Shown: piece after piece, positions 1 to 8,835 of the stretch
Position numbering within the stretch: the stretch's first letter is position 1
How the letters are laid out: the number at the start of each line of letters is the position of its first letter
Source of the DNA: Actinomycetes bacterium
GTDB taxonomy: Bacteria; Actinomycetota; Acidimicrobiia; Acidimicrobiales; Microtrichaceae
Assembly (NCBI GenBank): GCA_023450775.1
Contig: JAEXGP010000168.1
Span: forward strand, 1-13,684
DNA length: 13,684 nt
Direction: 5' to 3'
The notes under the pieces: model-generated
The model's database searches: none
Seen by the model: only the letters and a program-made list of their open reading frames with translations
Told to the model about the DNA's origin: nothing
Translations under genes and position numbers: made by a program

Positions 1-1
1 G

Positions 2-1693
<1,692 letters not shown>

Positions 1694-1717
1694 TCCGAGT
1701 AGGGAGAACCACTTCCG

Positions 1718-3268
1718 ATGAAAGAGTTCCTGAACGACTGGGGCCTGATCCTCGTCACGTTCCTGCCGCTGGTGGGCGTGGCGGTGATGCTGTGCGTCCC
1801 CCGGGAGTCCGAGGGCACCCACAAGCTGCTGGCGCTGATCACGACGCTCGCGACGGCGTTCGTCGGCATCCTGCTCGCGGTCAACTTCGACTACGACAAG
1901 GCCGGCGTCCTGCAGTTCCGTGTGGACCACAGCTGGATCGACCAGATCAACAGCCGCTTCATCATGGGCCTGGACGGGCTCTCCCTGCCGCTCCTCGCCC
2001 TGACGCTGCTGATCGTCCCGCTCGTCGTCATCTACAGCTGGAACCACATCCCGGACCCGGGCAACCCCAAGTCGTTCCTGATCCTGATGCTCATCCTCGA
2101 GACGGGCATGGTCGGGTCGTTCGTGGCCGAGGACCTGATCCTCTTCTTCGTGTTCTTCGAGATCGTGCTCCTGCCGATGTACTTCATGATCGGCGTCTGG
2201 GGCGGTCCCGAGCGCAAGTACGCGTCGATCAAGTTCTTCATCTACACGCTGCTCGGCTCGGCACTGATGCTGGTGAGCTTCGTGGCGGTCTACTTCCTGG
2301 TGAAGAACCCGGTCACCGGCGAGGCGATCCAGTCGTTCTCCATCCCCGAGCTGCGGGCCGCGGGCGGTGAGGGCGTCGCCCGCTCCGCCCAGGTGATCCT
2401 GTTCGCCGGCATGTTCATGGGCTTCGGCATCAAGGTGCCGATGTTCCCGTTCCACACCTGGCTGCCCGACGCCCACACCCAGGCGCCCACCCAGGGCTCG
2501 GTCATCCTGGCCGCGGTGCTGCTGAAGCTCGGCACCTACGGCTTCCTGCGGATCGCCATCCCGATCCTCCCCGACGGCGCCCGCCAGTGGGCCCCGGCGA
2601 TCGGCATCCTCGCCGTGATCGGCATCATCTACGGCGCCCTGTGCTGCCTGGCCCAGACGGACATGAAGCGCCTGATCGCCTTCTCGTCGGTCAGCCACAT
2701 GGGCTTCACCATGCTGGCGATCGCCACGATGACGACCTACGGCTTCAACGCCGCCGTCTTCGGCATGGTCGCCCACGGTCTCATCACCGGCATGCTCTTC
2801 TTCATCGCCGGCTCAGTGAAGGAGCGCTACCACACGCTCGAGATCAAGCGCCTCGGCGGTCTGCTGGTCTCGGCGCCGAAGATGGGCTGGATCCTCGGCC
2901 TCTGCACGATGGCGTCGCTGGGCCTTCCCGGTCTCGCCGGCTTCTGGGGCGAGTTCCCCGCCATCCTCAGCGCCTACGAGCCGGCCGCCGGCCTGAGCCT
3001 GGGGCTCTTCCGCACGCTGATGGTGCTCGCCGCCCTCGGCACCGTGCTCGCCGCCGGCTACCTGCTCTGGCTCTACCAGCGCACGGCGTTCGGGACCCCC
3101 AAGGAGGAGTTCGCGAACGACCCGCACATCCACGACGTCGAGACGCCCGAGTGGATCTCGTGGACGCCGCTCATCATCCTCATCGTCGTGCTGGGCTTCG
3201 TGCCCGCCATCATCTTCAACGTGACCGAGCCGGCGGTGTCGCTCATCGCCCAGACGGTCGGAGGCTGA
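1718..3268 (+). CDS. nuoM: NADH-quinone oxidoreductase subunit M
   Basis: This is NuoM, the middle antiporter-like proton channel of complex I, 516 residues and full length for the family. The ATG at 1718 is preceded by AGGGAGAA (1701-1708), a good SD site. The key charged residues of the half-channels are present at near-canonical positions: Glu148 in FFEIVLLPMYF, Lys239 in GIKVPMFPFHTWLPDAHTQA, Lys270 in VLLKLGTYGFLR, and Glu412 in GFWGEFPAIL. These align with E144, K234, K265 and E407 of the E. coli protein. The protein is almost entirely hydrophobic helices. It sits 24 bases after nuoL and 6 bases before nuoN, so the three are almost certainly one transcript with coupled translation. Nothing looks degraded, so I expect a functional subunit. 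Confidence 0.98.
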   Translation: MKEFLNDWGLILVTFLPLVGVAVMLCVPRESEGTHKLLALITTLATAFVGILLAVNFDYDKAGVLQFRVDHSWIDQINSRFIMGLDGLSLPLLALTLLIVPLVVIYSWNHIPDPGNPKSFLILMLILETGMVGSFVAEDLILFFVFFEIVLLPMYFMIGVWGGPERKYASIKFFIYTLLGSALMLVSFVAVYFLVKNPVTGEAIQSFSIPELRAAGGEGVARSAQVILFAGMFMGFGIKVPMFPFHTWLPDAHTQAPTQGSVILAAVLLKLGTYGFLRIAIPILPDGARQWAPAIGILAVIGIIYGALCCLAQTDMKRLIAFSSVSHMGFTMLAIATMTTYGFNAAVFGMVAHGLITGMLFFIAGSVKERYHTLEIKRLGGLLVSAPKMGWILGLCTMASLGLPGLAGFWGEFPAILSAYEPAAGLSLGLFRTLMVLAALGTVLAAGYLLWLYQRTAFGTPKEEFANDPHIHDVETPEWISWTPLIILIVVLGFVPAIIFNVTEPAVSLIAQTVGG

Positions 3269-3274
3269 TCGACC

Positions 3275-4810
3275 GTGTCGCTGGCCGCCCAGCTCGTCGC
3301 CCAGGTCGGGGGATCGGGGTCCTTCCGGGGACCCACGATCGACTACCACGCCCTCGCGCCAGAGATCATCCTCAGCGCGACCGTCGTGGTGCTCGTGCTG
3401 CTCGACTCGATCAAGCTGGACCGCGCCAAGTCGTACATGCCCGTGGTCACCAACCTGGGTCTGCTCGGCGCTCTGATCCCGTTGCTCACGCTGGCCTACG
3501 ACGGCGGCGAGCGGGTGCTCTTCGCCGGCTCCTACGTGGTCGGGCCCATGGCGCTGCTGCTCAAGGCCCTGTTCCTCGTCTCGGCGTACGTCGTGGTGCT
3601 GCTGTCGACCAACTACGTCGCCGAGGGCGACTACTGGGAGAGCGAGTACTACACGCTGCTGGTCAGCTCGGTGCTCGGCATGATCGTGATGGCGTCGAGT
3701 CGCGACCTCATCGGCATCTTCGTGGCGCTCGAGCTGCTCTCGATCCCGGCGTACATGCTGGCGTCCTGGCGCAAGGGCGACGTCCGCTCCAACGAGGCGG
3801 GCATGAAGTACTACCTGATGGGCGTGTTCGCCTCGGCGGTGCTCCTCTACGGCATGTCGCTCGTCTACGGCGTGGGCGGCTCGACCCAGCTCGAGGAGAT
3901 CGGCCGTGCCATCCGCGACGCGCCGGACGACGGCGTCCCGGTGATCACGCTGGCGTTGCTGTTCGTGGTCGTCGGCTTCGCCTTCAAGGTGTCCGCCGTG
4001 CCGTTCCACGTGTGGGCGCCCGACACCTACGAGGGCGCGCCCACGCCCGTGACCGCGTTCCTGGCCGTCGCCTCGAAGGCCGCCGGCTTCGTGGCGCTGA
4101 TCAACGTCGTGTTCTTCGCCTTCCTGCCCCGGGCCGACATCGTCCAGCCGCTGTTCTTCGTGCTGGCGGTGGCGTCGATGACCGTGGGCAACCTGGTGGC
4201 GCTGCGTCAGACCAACGTGGTGCGCATGTTGGCCTACTCGGGCATCGCCCAGGCCGGCTTCATGCTCGCCCCGTTCGTGGTGGCGGGCGAGAGCCCCGGC
4301 GACACGTTCGCCGCCATGCAGTCGGTGATCATCTACCTGGTGATCTACGCGGCCATGAACCTGGGCGCCTTCGCGGTGATCATCGCGATCGCCCGGCGGA
4401 CCCGCTCGGCCGAGCTCAAGGACCTCCGCGGCATCGTCCACACGATGCCCGGGATGGCCTGGTGCATGGTGCTCTTCCTGGCCTCGCTGATCGGGATCCC
4501 GCCGCTCGGCGGCTGGTACGCCAAGTTCAGCGTCTTCAAGGTGCTGGTCGGCGCCGACACCGGCCTGGGCTGGGCGACGGCGATCATCATGGCGCTCAAC
4601 ACCGCGATCGCCGCCTACTACTACCTGAACGTCGCCCGCACGATGATCTTCGACGACGCGCCCGACGGCGACGTGGCCCCCGCGCCGCGGACGCCGCCGT
4701 CGCTGGCCGCGGCGGTCGGCATCACGCTGGTCGCCACGTTCGCCTTCGGCGTGCTGCCGGGGCTGCTGACCAACGTCACCAGCTACGGCCCGCTCGCCCT
4801 CGGCGGCTGA
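3275..4810 (+). CDS. nuoN: NADH-quinone oxidoreductase subunit N
   Basis: This is NuoN, the third antiporter-like subunit of complex I, 511 residues. Translation starts at GTG 3275, with GGAGG at 3260-3264 overlapping the end of nuoM. That spacing decides the start and implies translational coupling. Conserved channel residues are visible: Glu153 in VALELLSIPAYML, Lys238 in FAFKVSAVPFHVWAPDTYEG, Lys268 in AVASKAAGF, and Lys417 in GGWYAKFSVFK. They correspond to E133, K217, K247 and K395 of E. coli NuoN. The N-terminal 30 or so residues are less conserved and contain a Gly/Ser-rich stretch before the first helix. As the last complex I gene of the operon it is followed after only 19 bases by a methyltransferase gene on the same strand. 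Confidence 0.97.
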   Translation: MSLAAQLVAQVGGSGSFRGPTIDYHALAPEIILSATVVVLVLLDSIKLDRAKSYMPVVTNLGLLGALIPLLTLAYDGGERVLFAGSYVVGPMALLLKALFLVSAYVVVLLSTNYVAEGDYWESEYYTLLVSSVLGMIVMASSRDLIGIFVALELLSIPAYMLASWRKGDVRSNEAGMKYYLMGVFASAVLLYGMSLVYGVGGSTQLEEIGRAIRDAPDDGVPVITLALLFVVVGFAFKVSAVPFHVWAPDTYEGAPTPVTAFLAVASKAAGFVALINVVFFAFLPRADIVQPLFFVLAVASMTVGNLVALRQTNVVRMLAYSGIAQAGFMLAPFVVAGESPGDTFAAMQSVIIYLVIYAAMNLGAFAVIIAIARRTRSAELKDLRGIVHTMPGMAWCMVLFLASLIGIPPLGGWYAKFSVFKVLVGADTGLGWATAIIMALNTAIAAYYYLNVARTMIFDDAPDGDVAPAPRTPPSLAAAVGITLVATFAFGVLPGLLTNVTSYGPLALGG

Positions 4811-4829
4811 CGCCGACCGGTCGCCGACC

Positions 4830-6005
4830 GTGAAGTCGCTGGCTGACCGGGTCGCCCGCCTCGGGTCGGTCCGGTTCGACGAGTTCGTCGCCGCGGCCCT
4901 CTACGACCCCGAGGACGGGTTCTTCACCCGCCTGGGCAGCGGCGGTCGCGGCCGCGCCGGTCGCGCCGGCGGCGACTTCATCACGAGCCCCGAGGTCGGA
5001 CCGTTGTTCGGCGCCGTGCTGGCCCGGTACCTGGACGCCCGCTGGGAGGAGCTCGACCGCCCCGACCCCTTCGTGGTCGTCGAGGCGGGCGCCGGTCGCG
5101 GCGCGCTCGCCCTGTCGGTCCTGGCAGCTGAGCCGGCCTGCAGTCCCGCCCTGCGCTACGTGCTCGTGGAGCGCTCCGCCGCGCTGCGGGGCGCGCAGGC
5201 CGAGCACCTGGCGCTGTCGCACCCGTTCGAGGTGCTCGGTCCGCCGGGCGACGCCGACGAGGGCGTGCCGTCGCCGATCGCCGGCTCGGGTCCGCTCGTG
5301 TGCTCGCTGCCCGAGCTGCCGGCCGAGGCGGTCGACGGCGTGGTCGTGGCCAACGAGCTGCTGGACAACGTGCCGTTCCGGCTGTTCGAGCGCTGCCAAC
5401 CCGACGCCGGCGAGCGAGTCGACGACGGCTGGTCGGAGGTGCGCGTGACCGTCGACGCGGGACGCTTCGTGGAGCTGGTCGTGCCGGCCGAGCCCGACGT
5501 CGCACGCCGCCTGGACCTGCTCGCTCCCGACGCCCGGCCCGGCGCCCGCGTGCCCCTCCAGGACGGCGCTGCCGACTGGCTGCGCGCCGCGCGCTCGGTG
5601 CTGAGGTCGGGTTCGGTGCTCCTGTTCGACTACGCGGTCCACACCACGGCGGCCCTGGCGGAACGGCCTGCCGCGGAGTGGCTGCGCACCTACCGCGACC
5701 ACGACCGTGGGACGGCGCCGCTCGAGGACCCCGGCTCGCAGGACGTGACGGTCGAGGTGGCGATCGACCAGCTCGCGGCGGTGGCGCGGCCCGACGACGA
5801 CCGGTCCCAGGACGAGTGGCTCCGTCGGTGGGGGATCCAGGGCATGGTCGAGGAGGGCCGCCGGCTCTGGGAGGAGCGGGCCGGCGTGGGTGACCTGGCC
5901 GCGCTGCGGGCGCGCAGCCGGGGCGTCGAGGCCGAGGCCCTGTGCGACCCGACCGGTCTGGGCGCGTTCCGCGTCCTGGAGTGGCGGGTCCCTCCACCGC
6001 GCTGA
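4830..6005 (+). CDS. MidA/NDUFAF7-family SAM-dependent methyltransferase
   Basis: A 391-residue protein of the MidA family (COG1565, formerly DUF185), class I SAM-dependent methyltransferases. Diagnostic blocks in order: FDEFVAAALYDPEDGFF (16-32); GDFITSPE (48-55); the SAM-binding motif I EAGAGRG (85-91); NELLDNVP (175-182), the family's hallmark; and LRTYRDHD with DPGSQDVT (285-307). The mitochondrial member NDUFAF7 dimethylates an arginine of complex I subunit NDUFS2 (bacterial NuoD) and is needed for assembly. The gene starts 19 bases after nuoN on the same strand with no terminator between, so I infer co-transcription and a role in NuoD modification; the sequence does not prove the substrate. 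Start: GTG 4830 places the family's N-terminal block correctly but has no clear SD site, so reinitiation after nuoN is likely. An Arg/Gly-rich run (about 36-47) precedes GDFITSPE. Confidence 0.9.
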   Translation: MKSLADRVARLGSVRFDEFVAAALYDPEDGFFTRLGSGGRGRAGRAGGDFITSPEVGPLFGAVLARYLDARWEELDRPDPFVVVEAGAGRGALALSVLAAEPACSPALRYVLVERSAALRGAQAEHLALSHPFEVLGPPGDADEGVPSPIAGSGPLVCSLPELPAEAVDGVVVANELLDNVPFRLFERCQPDAGERVDDGWSEVRVTVDAGRFVELVVPAEPDVARRLDLLAPDARPGARVPLQDGAADWLRAARSVLRSGSVLLFDYAVHTTAALAERPAAEWLRTYRDHDRGTAPLEDPGSQDVTVEVAIDQLAAVARPDDDRSQDEWLRRWGIQGMVEEGRRLWEERAGVGDLAALRARSRGVEAEALCDPTGLGAFRVLEWRVPPPR

Positions 6006-6087
6006 ACCTCGGCGCGCGACCGACCGTCGACCGGGACCAACCTCGCGCCAACCGTGCCTGGCCGAGGGTGGGGCACGCGGGCGGGGA

Positions 6088-6122
6088 TACAGTCCCGCGT
6101 CGGACGTCACAGCACAGGGGGA
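6088..6122 (+). promoter_or_regulatory. Probable acs promoter -10 and SD site
   Basis: The gap between the methyltransferase stop and acs contains TACAGT (6088-6093), a good actinobacterial -10 hexamer. It lies 32 bases before the ATG, and a G-rich AGGGGGA (6116-6122) sits close to the start codon. No convincing -35 is visible. This suggests acs has its own leadered transcript rather than relying on read-through from nuo. The rest of the 120-base gap shows no clear terminator for the nuo unit. Confidence 0.5.
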
Positions 6123-6125
6123 CCC

Positions 6126-8138
6126 ATGAACGACGCGGAGCCGACGACCGAGGGCGCGACGATCGAGGACTACTACCGGGAGGACCGGACGTTCCCGCCG
6201 TCGCCCGAGTTCGTGGCGCAGGCCGTGGTGTCCGACCCGGGCATCTACGAGCAGGCGGAGTCGGATCCCGAGGGGTTCTGGGCGGCCCGGGCCCGGGAGC
6301 TGCTGACCTGGGACCAGGACTTCCACACCACGCTCGAGTGGGAGCTGCCGTTCGCCAGGTGGTTCGTCGGCGGCCGCCTGAACGTGGCCGTGAACTGCGT
6401 GGACCGCCACGTCGCCGCCGGCCTCGGCGACCGGGTGGCCATCCACTGGGAGGGCGAGCCCGGCGACACCCGGACCATCACCTACGCCGAGCTGCTGCGC
6501 GAGGTCTGCCGGTTCTCGAACGGTCTGCGGGAGCTGGGCGTGGAGGCGGGCGACCGGATCTGCATCTACCTGCCGATGATCCCCGAAGCGGTGATCGCCA
6601 TGCTCGCCTGCGCCCGTCTCGGTGCCGCGCACTCGGTGGTCTTCGGCGGCTTCAGCCCCGACTCCCTCATCGACCGCATCAACGATGCCGGCGCGACGGT
6701 CGTCGTCACCGCGGATGCCGGCTACCGGCGCGGCACGCCGTTCCAGCTCAAGCCGAACGTCGACGTCGCCGTGGCCGCGTGCCCGACCGTGGCGTCGGTC
6801 GTGGTCGTCGACCGCTGCGGCACCGACGTGGACATGCACGACGGCCGGGACCACTGGTGGGACGACCTGGTCGGCCGCCAGTCCGACACTCACCGGGCCC
6901 AGGCGTTCGACGCCGAGCAGCTGCTGTTCCTGCTCTACACGTCGGGCACGACGGCCAGCCCCAAGGGGATCATGCACACCTCGGGCGGCTACCTGACCCA
7001 GGTGGCGTGGACGCACCGGGCGGTGTTCGACCTGCATCCCGAGACCGACGTGTACTGGTGCGCGGCCGACGTCGGCTGGGTCACCGGCCACAGCTACATC
7101 GTCTACGGACCGCTCGCGAACGCCGCCACGACCGTGATGTACGAGGGGACGCCCGACACGCCGCGCGAGGAGCTGCGCGGCGACGGCGGCCCGGCCGGAT
7201 GGGACAAGGACCGGCTGTGGGACATCGTCGAGCGCTACGGGGTGACGCAGCTGTACACGGCGCCGACCGCCATCCGCACGTTCATGAAGTGGGGGGCGGA
7301 GTGGCCCGAACGCCACGACCTGTCCTCGCTGCGGGTGCTCGGTACGGTCGGCGAGCCGATCAACCCCGAGGCCTGGATGTGGTACCACCGCCACATCGGC
7401 TCCGAGCGCTGCCCGATCGTGGACACGTGGTGGCAGACCGAGACCGGCGGCCACATGATCACGCCGCTGCCGGCGATCACCGCGACCAAGCCCGGGTCCG
7501 CCTGCCATCCGCTGCCCGGCATCGGCGCCGAGCTGGTGGACGACGACGGCAACGTCGTGGAGCGCGGCGGGGGCTACCTGACCCTCACCCGGCCCTGGCC
7601 GTCCATGCTCCGCGGCATCTGGGGCGACCCGCAGCGGTACGCGGACACGTACTGGTCGCGGTTCGAGGGCCGCTACTTCGCCGGCGACGGCGCCAAGCTC
7701 GACGACGACGGCTACCTGTGGGTGCTCGGCCGCGTCGACGACGTGATGAACATCTCCGGTCACCGCATCTCGACCGCCGAGGTCGAGTCCGCGCTGGTCG
7801 ACCACCACGCGGTCGCCGAGGCCGCGGTCGTGGGCGCCACCGACCCGACGACCGGGCAGGCGATCGTGGGCTACGTGATCCTGCGCGGCGGGGTCGAGGC
7901 GTCCGACGAGCTGCGCGAGGAGATCCGCCAGCACGTCGCGGTGAAGCTCGGCGCCATCGCCCGGCCCAAGGCCGTCATCCTGGTGGCGGACCTGCCCAAG
8001 ACCCGCTCGGGCAAGATCATGCGCCGCCTGCTGCGGGACGTGGTCGAGGGCCGGGAGCTGGGCGACACCACCACGCTGGCGGACGCCACGGTCGTGGAGG
8101 CCATCCGCGAGGGCGCGGCGGCGTCGTCCGAGGACTGA
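6126..8138 (+). CDS. acs: Acetyl-CoA synthetase (AMP-forming)
   Basis: Acetate-CoA ligase (EC 6.2.1.1), 670 residues: acetate + ATP gives acetyl-AMP, then acetyl-CoA, in the cytoplasm. The ATP-binding loop is YTSGTTASPKG (271-281). DTWWQTETGG (433-442) contains Trp436, equivalent to the Trp that restricts the pocket to acetate. AGDGA carries Asp521 and ISGHRIST spans about 543-550, in the mobile C-terminal domain. PKTRSGKIMRR holds the catalytic Lys630, the residue that protein acetyltransferases silence in other bacteria. ATG 6126 is chosen because it follows AGGGGGA and a TACAGT -10; an in-frame ATG at 6054 would add 24 residues unlike the family. Residues 347-358 (Arg/Glu then Gly-rich) look like a small insertion compared with typical Acs, where a short linker leads straight to the LWDIVE helix. 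A perfect inverted repeat follows the stop. Confidence 0.96.
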   Translation: MNDAEPTTEGATIEDYYREDRTFPPSPEFVAQAVVSDPGIYEQAESDPEGFWAARARELLTWDQDFHTTLEWELPFARWFVGGRLNVAVNCVDRHVAAGLGDRVAIHWEGEPGDTRTITYAELLREVCRFSNGLRELGVEAGDRICIYLPMIPEAVIAMLACARLGAAHSVVFGGFSPDSLIDRINDAGATVVVTADAGYRRGTPFQLKPNVDVAVAACPTVASVVVVDRCGTDVDMHDGRDHWWDDLVGRQSDTHRAQAFDAEQLLFLLYTSGTTASPKGIMHTSGGYLTQVAWTHRAVFDLHPETDVYWCAADVGWVTGHSYIVYGPLANAATTVMYEGTPDTPREELRGDGGPAGWDKDRLWDIVERYGVTQLYTAPTAIRTFMKWGAEWPERHDLSSLRVLGTVGEPINPEAWMWYHRHIGSERCPIVDTWWQTETGGHMITPLPAITATKPGSACHPLPGIGAELVDDDGNVVERGGGYLTLTRPWPSMLRGIWGDPQRYADTYWSRFEGRYFAGDGAKLDDDGYLWVLGRVDDVMNISGHRISTAEVESALVDHHAVAEAAVVGATDPTTGQAIVGYVILRGGVEASDELREEIRQHVAVKLGAIARPKAVILVADLPKTRSGKIMRRLLRDVVEGRELGDTTTLADATVVEAIREGAAASSED

Positions 8139-8145
8139 TCGTTCT

Positions 8146-8185
8146 GTGATGCTGTTCCGGGCGAAACCACCCGGAACAGCATCAC
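8146..8185 (+). terminator. Perfect 16-bp inverted repeat after acs, terminator-like
   Basis: Arms GTGATGCTGTTCCGGG (8146-8161) and CCCGGAACAGCATCAC (8170-8185) are exactly complementary around an 8-base loop. Starting 8 bases after the acs stop, it would form a very stable hairpin. Pairing can extend outward to 8140 and 8191 with one G-U pair and one mismatch. There is no U-run, so this would be a tail-less terminator or 3'-end stabiliser, as is common in high-GC actinobacteria. A protein-bound operator for the next gene is the alternative. Confidence 0.65.
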
Positions 8186-8229
8186 GAAACGGGTCCGGAA
8201 GGGGTGCGGGCGGGCCGGAGTCGAGGGCG

Positions 8230-8245
8230 TAACCTGCCCGCCGTG
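8230..8245 (+). promoter_or_regulatory. Leaderless-type promoter of the HAD phosphatase gene
   Basis: TAACCT (8230-8235) fits the TANNNT -10 consensus and is followed by exactly 7 bases and then GTG 8243. Transcription would therefore begin at the start codon. No SD site is present before this GTG, which agrees with leaderless initiation. I see no clear -35. Confidence 0.55.
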
Positions 8246-8740
8246 CCGACCTGGGACCCGCAGCTCACCAACTGGCTCTGGCGCACCGAGCCGCTGGATC
8301 CCGCCACCTCGGTCGTCTTCGACATGGACGGCGTGCTGTCCGACGCCAGCCGGCGTCAGCACTACATCGAGTACCCCATGCGGGACTGGGAGGCGTTCTT
8401 CCACGCCTGCGGCGACGACGAGCTGATCGGCGAGGTGGCGCGGCTGCTCGACGTCCTGGACGACGAGCTCCAGATCGTCCTGCTCACCGCCCGGCCGATC
8501 CGGGTGCAGCCCCAGACCCTCGCCTGGCTCGAACGCTACGAGCTGCGGTGGGACGTGCTGATCATGCGGGAGTACGGCGACTACATGGCGGCCCGGCACT
8601 TCAAGCAGCGCACGGTCTACGAGCTGCGCGAGCGGGGACATGACCTGCAGCTCGCGTTCGAGGACGATCCCCGCAACGTGGCCATGTTCCACGGCGAGGG
8701 CGTGCCCTGCATCTACATCCACTCCGGCTACTACAACTAG
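8243..8740 (+). CDS. HAD-superfamily phosphatase, polynucleotide kinase 3'-phosphatase type
   Basis: A 165-residue HAD hydrolase. Motif I is FDMDGV with Asp27 (nucleophile) and Asp29; motif II is LLTARP with Thr82; motif III is Lys121 in HFKQRTVYEL; motif IV is EDDPRN with Asp141 and Asp142. The arrangement, including the TLAWLERY and LIMREYGD segments after motif II, resembles the 3'-phosphatase half of T4-type polynucleotide kinase, which removes 3' phosphates from nucleic acid ends. No kinase domain or P-loop is present, so it is a stand-alone phosphatase and the substrate is uncertain; a small-molecule phosphatase is possible. The GTG at 8243 is chosen over an upstream in-frame GTG at 8204 because a TAACCT -10 sits 7 bases before it, and the extra 13 residues would run through that promoter. 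It is monocistronic, with htpX 92 bases downstream behind its own promoter. Confidence 0.8.
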   Translation: MPTWDPQLTNWLWRTEPLDPATSVVFDMDGVLSDASRRQHYIEYPMRDWEAFFHACGDDELIGEVARLLDVLDDELQIVLLTARPIRVQPQTLAWLERYELRWDVLIMREYGDYMAARHFKQRTVYELRERGHDLQLAFEDDPRNVAMFHGEGVPCIYIHSGYYN

Positions 8741-8775
8741 CCCGCCGTCGAGCCACCCGGCCCCCTGCTGCCTCT

Positions 8776-8796
8776 GAGCGGCGGTTCAGACCGCTC
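8776..8796 (+). terminator. Weak hairpin after the HAD phosphatase gene
   Basis: GAGCGG (8776-8781) pairs with CCGCTC (8791-8796) around a 9-base loop; an alternative inner stem CGGT/ACCG also exists. There is no U-run. It lies between the phosphatase stop and the htpX promoter and could end the upstream transcript, but it is modest by high-GC standards. Confidence 0.35.
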
Positions 8797-8819
8797 GGTC
8801 GGTCCTGGTGCGACCGCCC

Positions 8820-8835
8820 TACGCTGCAACCCGTG
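8820..8835 (+). promoter_or_regulatory. Leaderless-type promoter of htpX
   Basis: TACGCT (8820-8825) is followed by 7 bases and then the GTG start of htpX at 8833, the same geometry as at 8230-8245. No SD site precedes this start. The -35 region is not recognisable. Confidence 0.55.

Noticed and set aside
2813..4441. Long - strand open frame opposite nuoM and nuoN
   Set aside because: The translation is dominated by His, Arg, Asp and Glu, has no recognisable motif, and lies antisense to well-supported complex I genes.
6054..6125. Upstream ATG for acs
   Set aside because: It would add residues unlike Acs and run through the candidate -10 and SD site; ATG 6126 fits better.
4776..7934. Very long open frame on the - strand opposite the methyltransferase and acs
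   Set aside because: It is antisense to two clear protein families; its translation is Arg/Gly/Val/His-rich without domains, a usual by-product of strong G/C third-position bias.
8204..8242. Upstream GTG for the HAD phosphatase
   Set aside because: The added residues overlap the TAACCT -10 and are not needed for the HAD fold.
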